From positions 62,001 through 126,000 of the forward strand of contig NZ_PDVP01000004.1 in the NCBI RefSeq assembly GCF_002727065.1: DNA of 64,000 nucleotides. Reading direction: 5' to 3'. Both the position numbers and the translations under genes were made by a program. Origin of the DNA: Zhengella mangrovi. Lineage in GTDB: Bacteria > Pseudomonadota > Alphaproteobacteria > Rhizobiales > Rhizobiaceae. The notes under the pieces are model-generated. The model ran no database searches and was not told the origin of the DNA. It saw only the letters and a list, made by a program, of their open reading frames with translations. Shown here piece after piece: positions 49,323-57,024 of this stretch. How positions within the stretch are numbered: position 1 is the first letter of the stretch; every line of letters begins with the position of its first letter.

Positions 49323-49978
49323 TGCGTTGCCCCGCAGGTCAATTGCAGCCGGGTGGCGAAAATGCCGGTCAGTTTGGTCATGTCCGTCGTCTCGTAGAAG
49401 GCCTCGTCGAGGTTCTGGCTGTTCTGGGCGAGAATCTCGTCGGGATCGGGCCGGATGACTTCTCGCCGGCAGTTTGCCGGCAGCCCCTCGCTGACCATGT
49501 CGGTATCGTTGGCATAGTCGATGGCGGTGTAGAAGGTCGGATCGTAGACGGCAAAGCTGAGCGTGCCGGCGAGCGGGAGCGGCGTCTGCATCTTCGATTC
49601 GAAGATCAGGAGAAGGCGGTCGTCCTGGTAGTCGGCGATCACGACCTCGGGGGGCTGCATGGCGACGTCCTTGCCGTCGGCCTGGACGACCTGGAAGTAG
49701 TCATATTCGGCGATCGATTCGCGAACGGTCTTGCCGACCTCTGCCAGTTCGGCGTCGTCCAGCCTGTTGTCGGCATTCTTGTCGAATTCGACGAGGACAG
49801 TCGCGGTGAAGATGTCGTCGAAACGCCAGACGTGCTGCAGCGCGGTCACCGTGTTGCCGGAGATGGCGAGGTCGACGCGGGCATCGGCCCAGATGTGCGG
49901 GTGCGCGGCGGCCATGCCCGGCCAGGCGGCGGCGGCGCCAAGGGCAACGAGAAAAGCAATCCTGGATGCGGGCTTCAC
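49319..49978 (-). CDS. DUF1007 periplasmic protein partnered with NicO
   Basis: 219 residues from a GTG at 49978. This start gives a clean signal peptide (PASRIAFLVALGAAAAWPGMAAA) with a GGGGAG site ten bases upstream, whereas the ATG codons at 50023 and 50029 have none. The mature start HPHIWADARVDL is the DUF1007 hallmark (His-x-His). WRFDDIFTATVLVEFD and the EF-hand-like DKNADNRLDDAEL are typical. DUF1007 proteins are linked by gene neighbourhood to NicO transporters and metal homeostasis; a metal-delivery role is inference. Confidence 0.85.
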   Translation of the reverse strand: MKPASRIAFLVALGAAAAWPGMAAAHPHIWADARVDLAISGNTVTALQHVWRFDDIFTATVLVEFDKNADNRLDDAELAEVGKTVRESIAEYDYFQVVQADGKDVAMQPPEVVIADYQDDRLLLIFESKMQTPLPLAGTLSFAVYDPTFYTAIDYANDTDMVSEGLPANCRREVIRPDPDEILAQNSQNLDEAFYETTDMTKLTGIFATRLQLTCGATQ

Positions 49979-50091
49979 GACGCCGGTTCTCCCCTTGCGA
50001 AGCGCCTCGATGATACGCGACATTTCCATTGTATCGCGAAGACGGCGAAAATCCGGCACCCTGTCCGGGGTCCGTTCCGCGGCGCCGGCTG

Positions 50092-50985
50092 TCACGCCTT
50101 CTGCTTGAACCAGGCCGCCAGGTAATCGACGAAGACGCGGACCTTGACGGGCAGGTAGCGGCGGTGCGGATAGACGGCGAACATGCCGCTGTCCTTGTGC
50201 ACCCAGTCCTCGAGCAGGGAGACGAGCCGGCCGGCACGGATATCCTCGTCGACGACGAAATCGGGGATCAGGGCGAAGCCGAGATCGGCCAGGCAGGCGG
50301 CGCGCGCGACGGCCGGGCTGTTGACCTCGAGGGGACCGGACACCGGCACGGTGATGGTGTCGCCGGCCGGGGTCTGGAACGGCCAGTTGGTCAGCCAGCG
50401 GCCGTTGGTGTCGGAGATGCAGGGCAGCTTTGCCATGTCGTGCGGGGTTTCCGGGCGGCCGTGCCGCTCGATGACCGCCGGCGTGGCGCAGAGCTTGACC
50501 TGGAAGTCGGAGATCTTCCGCGCGATCAGGGACGAGTTCTCCAGCCGGGAGATGCGGATGGCAAGGTCGAAGCCTTCCTCGACGAGATCCACGAACCGGT
50601 CGTCGAGATGGATGTCCAGCTTGATGTCGGGGTGATCCTTGACGAAGTCGATCAGCACCTGGCCGATGGCGGCGTCGGCGAAGGAGCGGGGGGCGGTGAG
50701 GCGGATGCGGCCCTTCACGTCGCCACTCGATTCGCGCATCGATTCCTGCAGGCCGTCGATATCGCGCACGATCTCGCTGGCGCGCTTGAAATAGGCGTGG
50801 CCGGCCTCGGTCAGCGAGAACTGCCGCGTGGTGCGGTTGAGCAGCAGGACGCCGAGTTCATCCTCCAGCTCGCGGACATATTTCGACAGCAGGGCCTTGG
50901 AGCGTCCGATCTTGCGCGCGGCGGCCGAAAAGCCTTCGGCATCCACCACATCGATGAAAGCGCGCATGCGGGTCAATGTGTCCAT
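50092..50985 (-). CDS. LysR-family transcriptional regulator
   Basis: 297 residues. The N-terminal winged helix-turn-helix is MRAFIDVVDAEGFSAAARKI then SKALLSKYVRELEDELGV and LLNRTTRQFSLTEAG. The effector domain follows (GRIRLTAPRSFADAAIGQ, then IDIHLDDRFVDLVEEGFDLAIRI, broken here at the repeats). The C-terminal part GLGFALIP-type appears as DLGFALIPDFVVDEDI. It is divergent from odc, with an AT-rich inverted repeat in between (51027-51061) that overlaps the odc -35 box. It may regulate odc; the DUF1007 gene downstream is 113 bases away. Confidence 0.92.
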   Translation of the reverse strand: MDTLTRMRAFIDVVDAEGFSAAARKIGRSKALLSKYVRELEDELGVLLLNRTTRQFSLTEAGHAYFKRASEIVRDIDGLQESMRESSGDVKGRIRLTAPRSFADAAIGQVLIDFVKDHPDIKLDIHLDDRFVDLVEEGFDLAIRISRLENSSLIARKISDFQVKLCATPAVIERHGRPETPHDMAKLPCISDTNGRWLTNWPFQTPAGDTITVPVSGPLEVNSPAVARAACLADLGFALIPDFVVDEDIRAGRLVSLLEDWVHKDSGMFAVYPHRRYLPVKVRVFVDYLAAWFKQKA

Positions 50986-51026
50986 TGTTCAGGTCCTGTT
51001 GCCGATTTCACCTAGATCGTTCAGCG

Positions 51027-51061
51027 AATGAAAAAATTCAAGGCGGCGGCGATTTTTCATT
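51027..51061. promoter_or_regulatory. AT-rich inverted repeat between the LysR gene and odc
   Basis: AATGAAAAA (51027-51035) and TTTTTCATT (51053-51061) are perfect inverse arms, 17 bases apart. The right arm overlaps the -35 of the odc promoter. A LysR site controlling both divergent genes would sit like this. Confidence 0.5.
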
Positions 51062-51088
51062 GAAGACCGGGGCGAATGTAACTATATC
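51060..51088 (+). promoter_or_regulatory. Promoter of the odc leader
   Basis: TTGAAG (51060-51065), exactly 17 bases, TATATC (51083-51088). It predicts a transcript start near 51095, at the 5' edge of the structured leader. Confidence 0.65.
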
Positions 51089-51094
51089 GCGGGT

Positions 51095-51534
51095 GCCCAA
51101 AGTCGCACGTGCCTGTGGGTGTCCGCCGATCCCCCGACAAGGTGGGGGCTACGGTAAGGTACCCGGAGCTAACCCCTCCGGTCGTCCGTCCGGCCAACCG
51201 GACAGGCGAGGACATCTTGAAGCAACGACGGTGCGGGCCTTTCTGGTGTCTGCCGGCTGTCCATAAGCCGGGGTTACTGAAGAGGCACACCTTCATTGCC
51301 GGATGTGCGGACGGGGTCTCCCTCCAATCGATGGCAGACAAAGCGGATGGTCGCTCCCTTCCCGGGGCGGTTTGTCCTTCGCCGCATGACGGCATTCCTT
51401 GGTTCCGGGGTCTCCACCGGCTGGATCCAATGGCGTGGCCGCATGCCCTTTGTCCAATGCCCCGTTTCCCCAGCAGACATGGGAGGCGGGGTCGCAGATC
51501 GAAGCGGCCGACCCGCCGCCCTGGGAGAACACCG
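51095..51534 (+). ncRNA. Structured leader RNA of odc, probable speF element
   Basis: 440 nt between a good promoter and the odc start. Several strong stems are seen: CCCCC/GGGGG (about 51131-51148), CCGGAG/CTCCGG (51163-51181), a nested GTCCGTCCGG...CCGGAC (51187 onward), GCCGGCT/AGCCGG (51255-51275), and GGCGGGGTCG/CGACCCGCC just before the ribosome site. The speF motif (Rfam) is known upstream of ornithine decarboxylases in alphaproteobacteria and has this size and place; identity is from context and memory, not a covariance search. The odc frame is open through the leader, so gene callers may extend odc 142 codons too far. Confidence 0.6.
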
Positions 51535-52668
51535 ATGGCCACGCAGCGTATTCTCGACTTCCTCTCCACCCGCCGTCCGTCCGGTCCCTGCCTCGTCGTC
51601 GACCTCGACGTCGTGCGCGACAATTTCAACGCGTTCCGCAAGGCGCTGCCCGACAGCCGCATCTTCTACGCCGTCAAGGCGAACCCGGCACCGGAGATCC
51701 TGCGCCTGCTGGCGAGCGAAGGCTCCAACTTCGACTGCGCCTCGGTTGCCGAGATCGAGATGGCGCTGGACGCCGGCGCGACGGCGGAGCGCATCTCCTA
51801 CGGCAACACGATCAAGAAGGAGCGCGATGTCGCACGGGCGTTCGAACTGGGCATTCGCCTGTTCGCCGTCGATTGCGCCGAGGAAGTGGAGAAGGTGGCC
51901 CGCGCCGCGCCGGGTTCGCGCGTGTTCTGCCGCGTGCTGACGGATGGCGAAGGTGCGGAGTGGCCGCTGTCGCGCAAGTTCGGCTGCGTGCCGCAGATGG
52001 CCGTCGACGTGCTGGTCTATGCGCATCAGCTGGGCCTCGATTCCTACGGCGTGTCCTTCCACGTCGGGTCGCAGCAGTGCGACCTCAGCGCCTGGGACAA
52101 GGCGCTGGGTGACGCGCACCGCGTGTTCGCCTCGCTGGCCAAGCAGGGCATCCACCTGAAGATGGTCAACATGGGCGGCGGCTTCCCGACCCGCTACCTG
52201 AAGGACGTGCCCTCGGCCCAGGCCTATGGCCAGGCGATCTTCGGCGCGCTGCGCGCCCATTTCGGCAACCAGCTTCCCGAGACGATCATCGAGCCGGGCC
52301 GCGGCATGGTCGGCAACGCCGGCGTCATCAAGTCGGAAGTCGTGCTGATCTCGCGCAAGTCGGACAATGACAACGTTCGCTGGGTCTATCTCGACATCGG
52401 CAAGTTCGGCGGCCTGGCCGAGACGATGGACGAGGCGATCCGCTACCCGATCGTCACGCCGCGCGACGGCGACGCGCTGGAGCCCTGCGTGCTCGCCGGT
52501 CCGACCTGCGATTCGGCCGACGTGCTCTACGAGAAGACCCCGTATCCGCTGCCGATCTCGCTGACGATCGGCGACGAGGTCCTGATCGAGGGCACGGGTG
52601 CCTACACCACCACCTACTCGGCGGTGGCCTTCAACGGCTTCGAGCCGCTGCGATCCTACGTGATCTGA
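51535..52668 (+). CDS. odc: Ornithine/lysine decarboxylase (alanine racemase-fold)
   Basis: 377 residues. It decarboxylates ornithine to putrescine (some rhizobial forms also use lysine). The PLP lysine is Lys48 in IFYAVKANPAPE. VSFHVGSQQCD, MVNMGGGFPTRY, IIEPGRGMVGNAG (PLP-phosphate loop) and the dimer-site cysteine in GPTCDSADVLYEK are family landmarks. GGGAG eight bases before the ATG at 51535 fixes the start. The long structured leader in front suggests polyamine feedback. A perfect 9-bp hairpin covers the stop codon, and a GNAT gene lies 99 bases downstream. Confidence 0.95.
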   Translation: MATQRILDFLSTRRPSGPCLVVDLDVVRDNFNAFRKALPDSRIFYAVKANPAPEILRLLASEGSNFDCASVAEIEMALDAGATAERISYGNTIKKERDVARAFELGIRLFAVDCAEEVEKVARAAPGSRVFCRVLTDGEGAEWPLSRKFGCVPQMAVDVLVYAHQLGLDSYGVSFHVGSQQCDLSAWDKALGDAHRVFASLAKQGIHLKMVNMGGGFPTRYLKDVPSAQAYGQAIFGALRAHFGNQLPETIIEPGRGMVGNAGVIKSEVVLISRKSDNDNVRWVYLDIGKFGGLAETMDEAIRYPIVTPRDGDALEPCVLAGPTCDSADVLYEKTPYPLPISLTIGDEVLIEGTGAYTTTYSAVAFNGFEPLRSYVI

Positions 52669-52686
52669 ACGGGGCTTCCCGTTCAG
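52665..52686 (+). other. Hairpin spanning the odc stop codon
   Basis: CTGAACGGG (52665-52673) pairs perfectly with CCCGTTCAG (52678-52686) around GCTT. The stop codon TGA lies in the 5' arm. No U-tract follows, so it may be an RNA-stability or processing element between odc and the GNAT gene. Confidence 0.5.
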
Positions 52687-52767
52687 GCCTGCCCGGTCCC
52701 GGCGATCCATCGCCTGGACGCGGGCGCTTGCATCCTTGTCTTCCGGATCAGGCCCTGGAGTTCCGCC

Positions 52768-53331
52768 ATGACCGACCTTGCCCACCAGGTTCTCTCCCCC
52801 GCCTTCGCGATTGCCGTCGAATCGGCGACGGACGTCGCCGCGCGCGACGTTCTGCTCGACTGTGCGATGGGTCCGCGCTGGCGCCGCAAGGCATCGGAAA
52901 AGCTGCGCCGTGGGCGCCGGCCGGCCGAAGGCCTGGCGTTCGTCGCCCGCGATGGCGACGGTACGGTGATCGGGACGGTGCGGCTGTGGAACGTGCGGGC
53001 GGGTGAGTGCGACGCGCTGCTGCTGGGCCCGCTGGCCGTCGACCCGTCGCTGAAGAGCAGCGGCGTCGGTTCGGCCCTGATGCGTCATGCCATTGCCGAG
53101 GCCGGGCGCCTGGGCCACGGTGCGGTGCTGCTTGTCGGCGATCCCGGCTACTACGAGCGATTCGGCTTCTCGTCCGGGCTGACCGGCGGCCTTGCCATGC
53201 CCGGTCCCTACGAGCCGCACCGGTTCCTGGCGCTGGAATTCAGGGCCGGCGCGCTGGAGGGTGCATCGGGCGTGCTGCGCGCGAACGGCCGCAGGATCGA
53301 GGCTGCCGGTCGTCAGCGCATGGCCGCCTGA
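52768..53331 (+). CDS. GNAT N-acetyltransferase, YhbS-like
   Basis: 187 residues. The acetyl-CoA site is seen in LLLGPLAVDPSLKSSGVGSAL (P-loop-like, R/Q-x-x-G-x-G/A variant) and GAVLLVGDPGYYERFGF is the YhbS family signature. N-terminal LSPAFAIAVESATDVAARD is in place of the usual hydrolase-like start. GGAG lies eight bases upstream of the ATG. Position after odc, with only 99 bases between, suggests co-transcription and perhaps polyamine acetylation, but the substrate is unproven. Confidence 0.85.
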   Translation: MTDLAHQVLSPAFAIAVESATDVAARDVLLDCAMGPRWRRKASEKLRRGRRPAEGLAFVARDGDGTVIGTVRLWNVRAGECDALLLGPLAVDPSLKSSGVGSALMRHAIAEAGRLGHGAVLLVGDPGYYERFGFSSGLTGGLAMPGPYEPHRFLALEFRAGALEGASGVLRANGRRIEAAGRQRMAA

Positions 53332-53449
53332 CACCCGTGTTGCGTCGCTGCAACAGCGTTTGATGTATTTTCAATGCATATATTAAGGATATTGAATATT
53401 TTTTTCACTCCCGGGAAAATAGGAGCATGATTTTCTAAAGGGGTGAATC

Positions 53450-54157
53450 ATGAAGTCCTTTCTCAAGAGTGTCGCTCTTCTTGGAGCGCTGAGCCTGCCG
53501 GTCGCGGCACAGGCTGCCGACATGGTCGATGATCCGGCGGGTCTGTCCTGGACGGGGTTCTACGCCGGTGTCCATGCCGGTTATGGCTGGGGTCAGTCCG
53601 ACCTCCGCAATTCCAGCCCGCCCGGACCGCCCTCGCGGACAGCAGCCGTCGATTCGAACGGTTTCCTCGGCGGCGTCCAGATCGGCTACAACTGGCAGTC
53701 CAATTCCGCGGTTTTCGGTGTCGTCAGTGACTTCACCTTCTCCGGCGTCGACGGCACGCTGACCAGCGTTCCGCCGCCCGGACCGCCCTACGTGGCGACT
53801 TCGGACGTGAACTGGCTGGCGACGCTGCGCGCCCGCGCCGGCGTCCTGGCGACGCCGGAAACGCTGCTCTATGCCCATGGCGGTCTGGCTCTGGCGGATA
53901 TCGACGGTTCCTGGACGAATGCCGGTGCGCCGGTCGGTCCCGGTCCGTTCCGCGGTATCGGCTCGAACACCCGCGCCGGCTGGACCATCGGTGCCGGCAT
54001 CGAGCACATGTTCTCGGAGAAGGTCAGCGCCTTTGCCGAATATTCCTACGTGGATTTCGGAACGGCACGGTTTTCCAACATCTCCGGTCCGGCGATCAAC
54101 TATACGCAGGACGTGAACTTCCACATGATCAAGTTCGGCCTGAACTACCACTTCTGA
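53450..54157 (+). CDS. Outer membrane protein of the Omp25/31 (OmpA-like porin) family
   Basis: 235 residues. Signal peptide MKSFLKSVALLGALSLPVAAQA is followed by the DWTGFYAG-type start (LSWTGFYAGVHAGYGWG), the GFLGGVQIGYNWQ strand, LATLRARAGVLATPETLLYAHGG, and the last strand ending in Phe (MIKFGLNYHF), which is the outer membrane assembly signal. This is the eight-strand barrel of the Omp25/Omp31 group common in Hyphomicrobiales. AAAGGGGTGA lies before the ATG. An AT-rich region (53360-53440) probably holds its promoter. A strong terminator follows. Confidence 0.92.
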   Translation: MKSFLKSVALLGALSLPVAAQAADMVDDPAGLSWTGFYAGVHAGYGWGQSDLRNSSPPGPPSRTAAVDSNGFLGGVQIGYNWQSNSAVFGVVSDFTFSGVDGTLTSVPPPGPPYVATSDVNWLATLRARAGVLATPETLLYAHGGLALADIDGSWTNAGAPVGPGPFRGIGSNTRAGWTIGAGIEHMFSEKVSAFAEYSYVDFGTARFSNISGPAINYTQDVNFHMIKFGLNYHF

Positions 54158-54177
54158 GTTCCGGCGGAATGCGCATG

Positions 54178-54213
54178 AAAAAAGGCGAGGCCCGGTGCCT
54201 CGCCTTTCTTTTT
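54178..54213. terminator. Bidirectional terminator between Omp25-like and SCP2 genes
   Basis: AAAGGCGAGGC (54181-54191) pairs with GCCTCGCCTTT (54197-54207) around a 5-base loop. TTTCTTTTT follows on the plus strand and AAAAAA precedes, so it works for both convergent genes. Confidence 0.9.
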
Positions 54214-54229
54214 CCGGCAGCCGGCGAGA

Positions 54230-54511
54230 TCAGAGCAGCGAAGAGAGCTGCATGGCGACGGACATGTCGCCCTCGATCTTGATCTTGCCCTGCATGAAGG
54301 CGGCCGTCGGGTCGAGTTCGCCGGCGATCATGTCCTCGAAATCGGACTTGTCCATCTTGATCGTGCAGTCGGCATCACCGTCCGTCGTGGAGACCGTGGT
54401 TCCGTCGATGAGGATGACGCCGTCGCTGCCGCAATCGAACTTGACCGAGCTCGGCAGGCCGCCCGACGCCACCTTTTCCTTCATCTGCGCGGCAATTTCT
54501 TCCATGGTCAT
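54230..54511 (-). CDS. SCP2 sterol-binding-domain protein
   Basis: 93 residues, a single small SCP2 domain: EIAAQMKEKVASGGLPSSVKF, DADCTIKMDKSDFEDMIAGELDPTAAFMQGKI (broken at the repeats) and the family end KIEGDMSVAMQLSSLL. SCP2 domains bind acyl-CoA or lipids in a hydrophobic tunnel. It is divergent from an acyl-CoA dehydrogenase, with a palindromic operator between them, which links it to fatty-acid or branched-chain amino-acid breakdown. Confidence 0.9.
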   Translation of the reverse strand: MTMEEIAAQMKEKVASGGLPSSVKFDCGSDGVILIDGTTVSTTDGDADCTIKMDKSDFEDMIAGELDPTAAFMQGKIKIEGDMSVAMQLSSLL

Positions 54512-54570
54512 GGTCGCTGATCCTTCCGGTTCTGGTGATTTGCGTGAATTTGGTCTACCCTAGCCAATGT

Positions 54571-54586
54571 TTGACGTTTACGTCAA
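54571..54586. promoter_or_regulatory. Palindromic operator between SCP2 and acyl-CoA dehydrogenase genes
   Basis: TTGACGT-TT-ACGTCAA is a perfect 16-bp palindrome. It resembles the MerR-family LiuR-type site used for branched-chain and fatty-acid catabolism genes. It sits between the two divergent starts (54511 and 54644) and can serve both. Confidence 0.65.
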
Positions 54587-54643
54587 CGTGATTTTCGCCA
54601 TCCGATGACGAATCGGGTGCGGTCCGGTCAGGGGAGGAAGACC

Positions 54644-55801
54644 ATGCTTTTCACCGAGGAACACGAGGCCCTGCGCCGCACCGTGGCACGGTTCATTGAA
54701 ACCGAGATCAATCCGCATGTCGATGCCTGGGAGGCTGCGGAAGAGTTTCCCTCGCATGTCCTCTTCAAGAAACTCGGCGATCTCGGGCTGCTCGGCATCA
54801 AGTACGACCCGGCGCATGGCGGGCTCGGTCTCGATTTCTCCTTTTCGATGGTGATGGCGGAAGAGATGGGTCTGGTCGATTGCGGCGGCATTCCCATGGC
54901 CATCGGCGTCCAGACCGACATGGCGACGCCGGCGTTGAACCGCTTTGCCACGGAAGAGCTGAAAAAGAGCTGGCTGGCCCCCACGATTGCCGGCGACATG
55001 GTCGCCTGTCTCGGGGTTTCGGAACCCGGCGGGGGATCGGATGTCGCCGCGGTGAAGACGACGGCGCGGCGTGACGGCGGCGACTGGGTGATCTCGGGAA
55101 CGAAGATGTGGATCACCAACGGCATGAAGGCGGACTGGTGCTGCCTCCTGGCGAACACGTCGGACGGGCCGGCCCATCGCAACAAGTCGCTGATCGTCGT
55201 GCCGATGGATGCCAAGGGAATCGACCGGCAGAAGATCCACAAGATCGGCATGCATTCCTCGGACACGGCGCAGCTTTTCTTCGATGACGTCCGCGTGCCG
55301 GCCGGAAACCTGATCGGCCAGGAAGGCATGGGTTTCACCTACCAGATGCTGCAGTTCCAGGAAGAGCGCCTGTGGGCCGCGGCCAACACGATCAAGGCGC
55401 TCGACCGGCTGATCGACCTGACGATCGAGTACACGCGGGAGCGCACGGTTTTCGGCAAGCCGGTTCTCGACAACCAGGTCGTCCATTTCAGGCTGGGCGA
55501 ACTGCGCACCGAGGTCGAGGCGCTGCGGGCGCTGACTTGGTCCGCCGTCGAGCAGTACGTGGCGGGCAAGGACGTGACGCGGCTGGCATCCATGGCGAAG
55601 CTGAAATGCGGGCGGCTGATGCGCGAAGTGGCCGATTCCTGCCTGCAATACTGGGGCGGCATGGGCTATACCCGCGACAACCCGGTCTCGCGGGCCTTCC
55701 GGGACGGGCGGCTGGCCTCGATCGGTGGTGGTGCCGACGAGATCATGCTCGGGATCATCGCCAAGCTCGAAGGAACCGCGCCGGGCACATCCAACCGTTG
55801 A
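54644..55801 (+). CDS. Acyl-CoA dehydrogenase
   Basis: 385 residues, the family norm. The three domains are the N-terminal helical part (LFTEEHEALRRTVARFIET), the middle beta-barrel with signature CLGVSEPGGGSDVAAV and GTKMWITNG, and the C-terminal helices (RTVFGKPVLDNQVVHFRL, ADSCLQYWGGMGYTRDNPVSRAFRD). FAD residues and the Arg-Asp motif near the end are in place. The ATG at 54644 has GGGGAGGAAG upstream; an earlier in-frame ATG at 54605 lacks one. Probably acts in fatty-acyl or branched-chain acyl-CoA oxidation. Likely regulated through the 54571 palindrome. Confidence 0.93.
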   Translation: MLFTEEHEALRRTVARFIETEINPHVDAWEAAEEFPSHVLFKKLGDLGLLGIKYDPAHGGLGLDFSFSMVMAEEMGLVDCGGIPMAIGVQTDMATPALNRFATEELKKSWLAPTIAGDMVACLGVSEPGGGSDVAAVKTTARRDGGDWVISGTKMWITNGMKADWCCLLANTSDGPAHRNKSLIVVPMDAKGIDRQKIHKIGMHSSDTAQLFFDDVRVPAGNLIGQEGMGFTYQMLQFQEERLWAAANTIKALDRLIDLTIEYTRERTVFGKPVLDNQVVHFRLGELRTEVEALRALTWSAVEQYVAGKDVTRLASMAKLKCGRLMREVADSCLQYWGGMGYTRDNPVSRAFRDGRLASIGGGADEIMLGIIAKLEGTAPGTSNR

Positions 55802-55961
55802 CCGGCGACCGGCGGCAGCGGAAGTTCAAATCTTAACGTTTTCTAAAACAGCTCCTTAGCCCGGAAGTGGTTTACCGGGAATGCCGGCGGCTGCCATGCC
55901 GAGACGGGTCGCTCCGATCCCGGCATGTCCGATCCCAGAATGCATTCCGAACGGAGCCCCC

Positions 55962-56864
55962 ATGTCGATCTTCCGCACGCATTTCATTGCGCGGGTTTTC
56001 CTGACCAGTTTCATCTGCGTCCACGTTCCGCTGATCTTCGCGGTTTTCTACAATATCGTCCTCGACCACGTCGTCGACTACTACGCGCTCTCGGGCCTGG
56101 TGCTGGCGACGCTCGTCGGCACGGTCGGCTCGATCCTCATCCTGCACCGCGAGCTTCGCCCGGTGGTCGCGGTGTCCCATGCGCTCAAGGCCTACGCGGA
56201 ACGCCGGGAGCGAGTGCCAATCCTGCACCGGTCGGACGACGAGATCGGTGCGCTTTCCGATGCCGCGAACTGGTCCATCGACACGCTCGACACCCTGCTC
56301 AAGGACATCGAGCGCCAGGCCAGCACCGATGCACTGACCGGCCTGCCGAACCGGCGCGCGTTTCTCCGCGTCATCGAAACCGAGAAGCCCGCGATGCTGG
56401 CGATCCTCGATATCGACCGTTTCAAGGCGATCAACGACACGCTGGGCCATGATACGGGGGACGCCGTGCTGAAGTCGGTCGCCTCGACGATCCGCAATGC
56501 GCTGCGCTCGGCCGACGTGGTGGCGCGCTGGGGCGGCGAGGAATTCGTCGTGCTGCTTCGCCGCTCGTCCGCGGTCGAGGCGATCGAGGCGATGGAGCGG
56601 GCCCGCAAGGCCGTCGAACGCAAGCTCATCCTGGAGGATCGGGCGGTGACGTTCTCGGGCGGGCTGGTCCAGATGAGCGGCGATTTCGAGCAGGACCTGG
56701 TCCAGGCCGACCGTGCGCTCTACAGCGCCAAGGAATCGGGGCGCAACCGTGTCGTGTTCAGCGCCGGTTCGCAGCGGGCGGCGGCCGAGGCCCCGGCGCT
56801 TGCCCCTTCCTTGCGCGATGCGGCAAGCAGACAGAACGAAACCATCCTCCAGGGTGCCGGTTGA
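55962..56864 (+). CDS. Diguanylate cyclase (GGDEF) with membrane anchor
   Basis: 300 residues. Two transmembrane helices (FICVHVPLIFAVFYNIVL and LSGLVLATLVGTVGSILIL) with a HAMP-like linker (RPVVAVSHALKAYAERRE) precede a GGDEF domain (DALTGLPNRRAF, DIDRFKAINDTLGHDTGD). The active motif is GGEEF in VARWGGEEFVVLL. The inhibitory I-site RSAD lies exactly five residues before it, so product feedback should work. It should make cyclic di-GMP. The ATG at 55962 follows GGAG; the frame is open earlier without a good start. Monocistronic. Confidence 0.93.
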   Translation: MSIFRTHFIARVFLTSFICVHVPLIFAVFYNIVLDHVVDYYALSGLVLATLVGTVGSILILHRELRPVVAVSHALKAYAERRERVPILHRSDDEIGALSDAANWSIDTLDTLLKDIERQASTDALTGLPNRRAFLRVIETEKPAMLAILDIDRFKAINDTLGHDTGDAVLKSVASTIRNALRSADVVARWGGEEFVVLLRRSSAVEAIEAMERARKAVERKLILEDRAVTFSGGLVQMSGDFEQDLVQADRALYSAKESGRNRVVFSAGSQRAAAEAPALAPSLRDAASRQNETILQGAG

Positions 56865-57024
56865 CAGCGCACGCGGGACCGGACGGCGCATTTGCGCCGG
56901 GCCGGCCTCATTGATCATTGACGGGAAGGCCCGGGAAGCATAAAGCTGCAAGCAATGTTATGGGCGCCATTCGCCCACGCTGGCTTGCTCAGAAGCGCCA
57001 GCCCTGTCCGAAAGCCTTCAATCG

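Noticed and set aside
51109-51534. In-frame extension of odc upstream by 142 codons
   Set aside because: The stretch does not resemble any decarboxylase, lacks a ribosome site, and forms the structured leader; a strong site exists at 51535.
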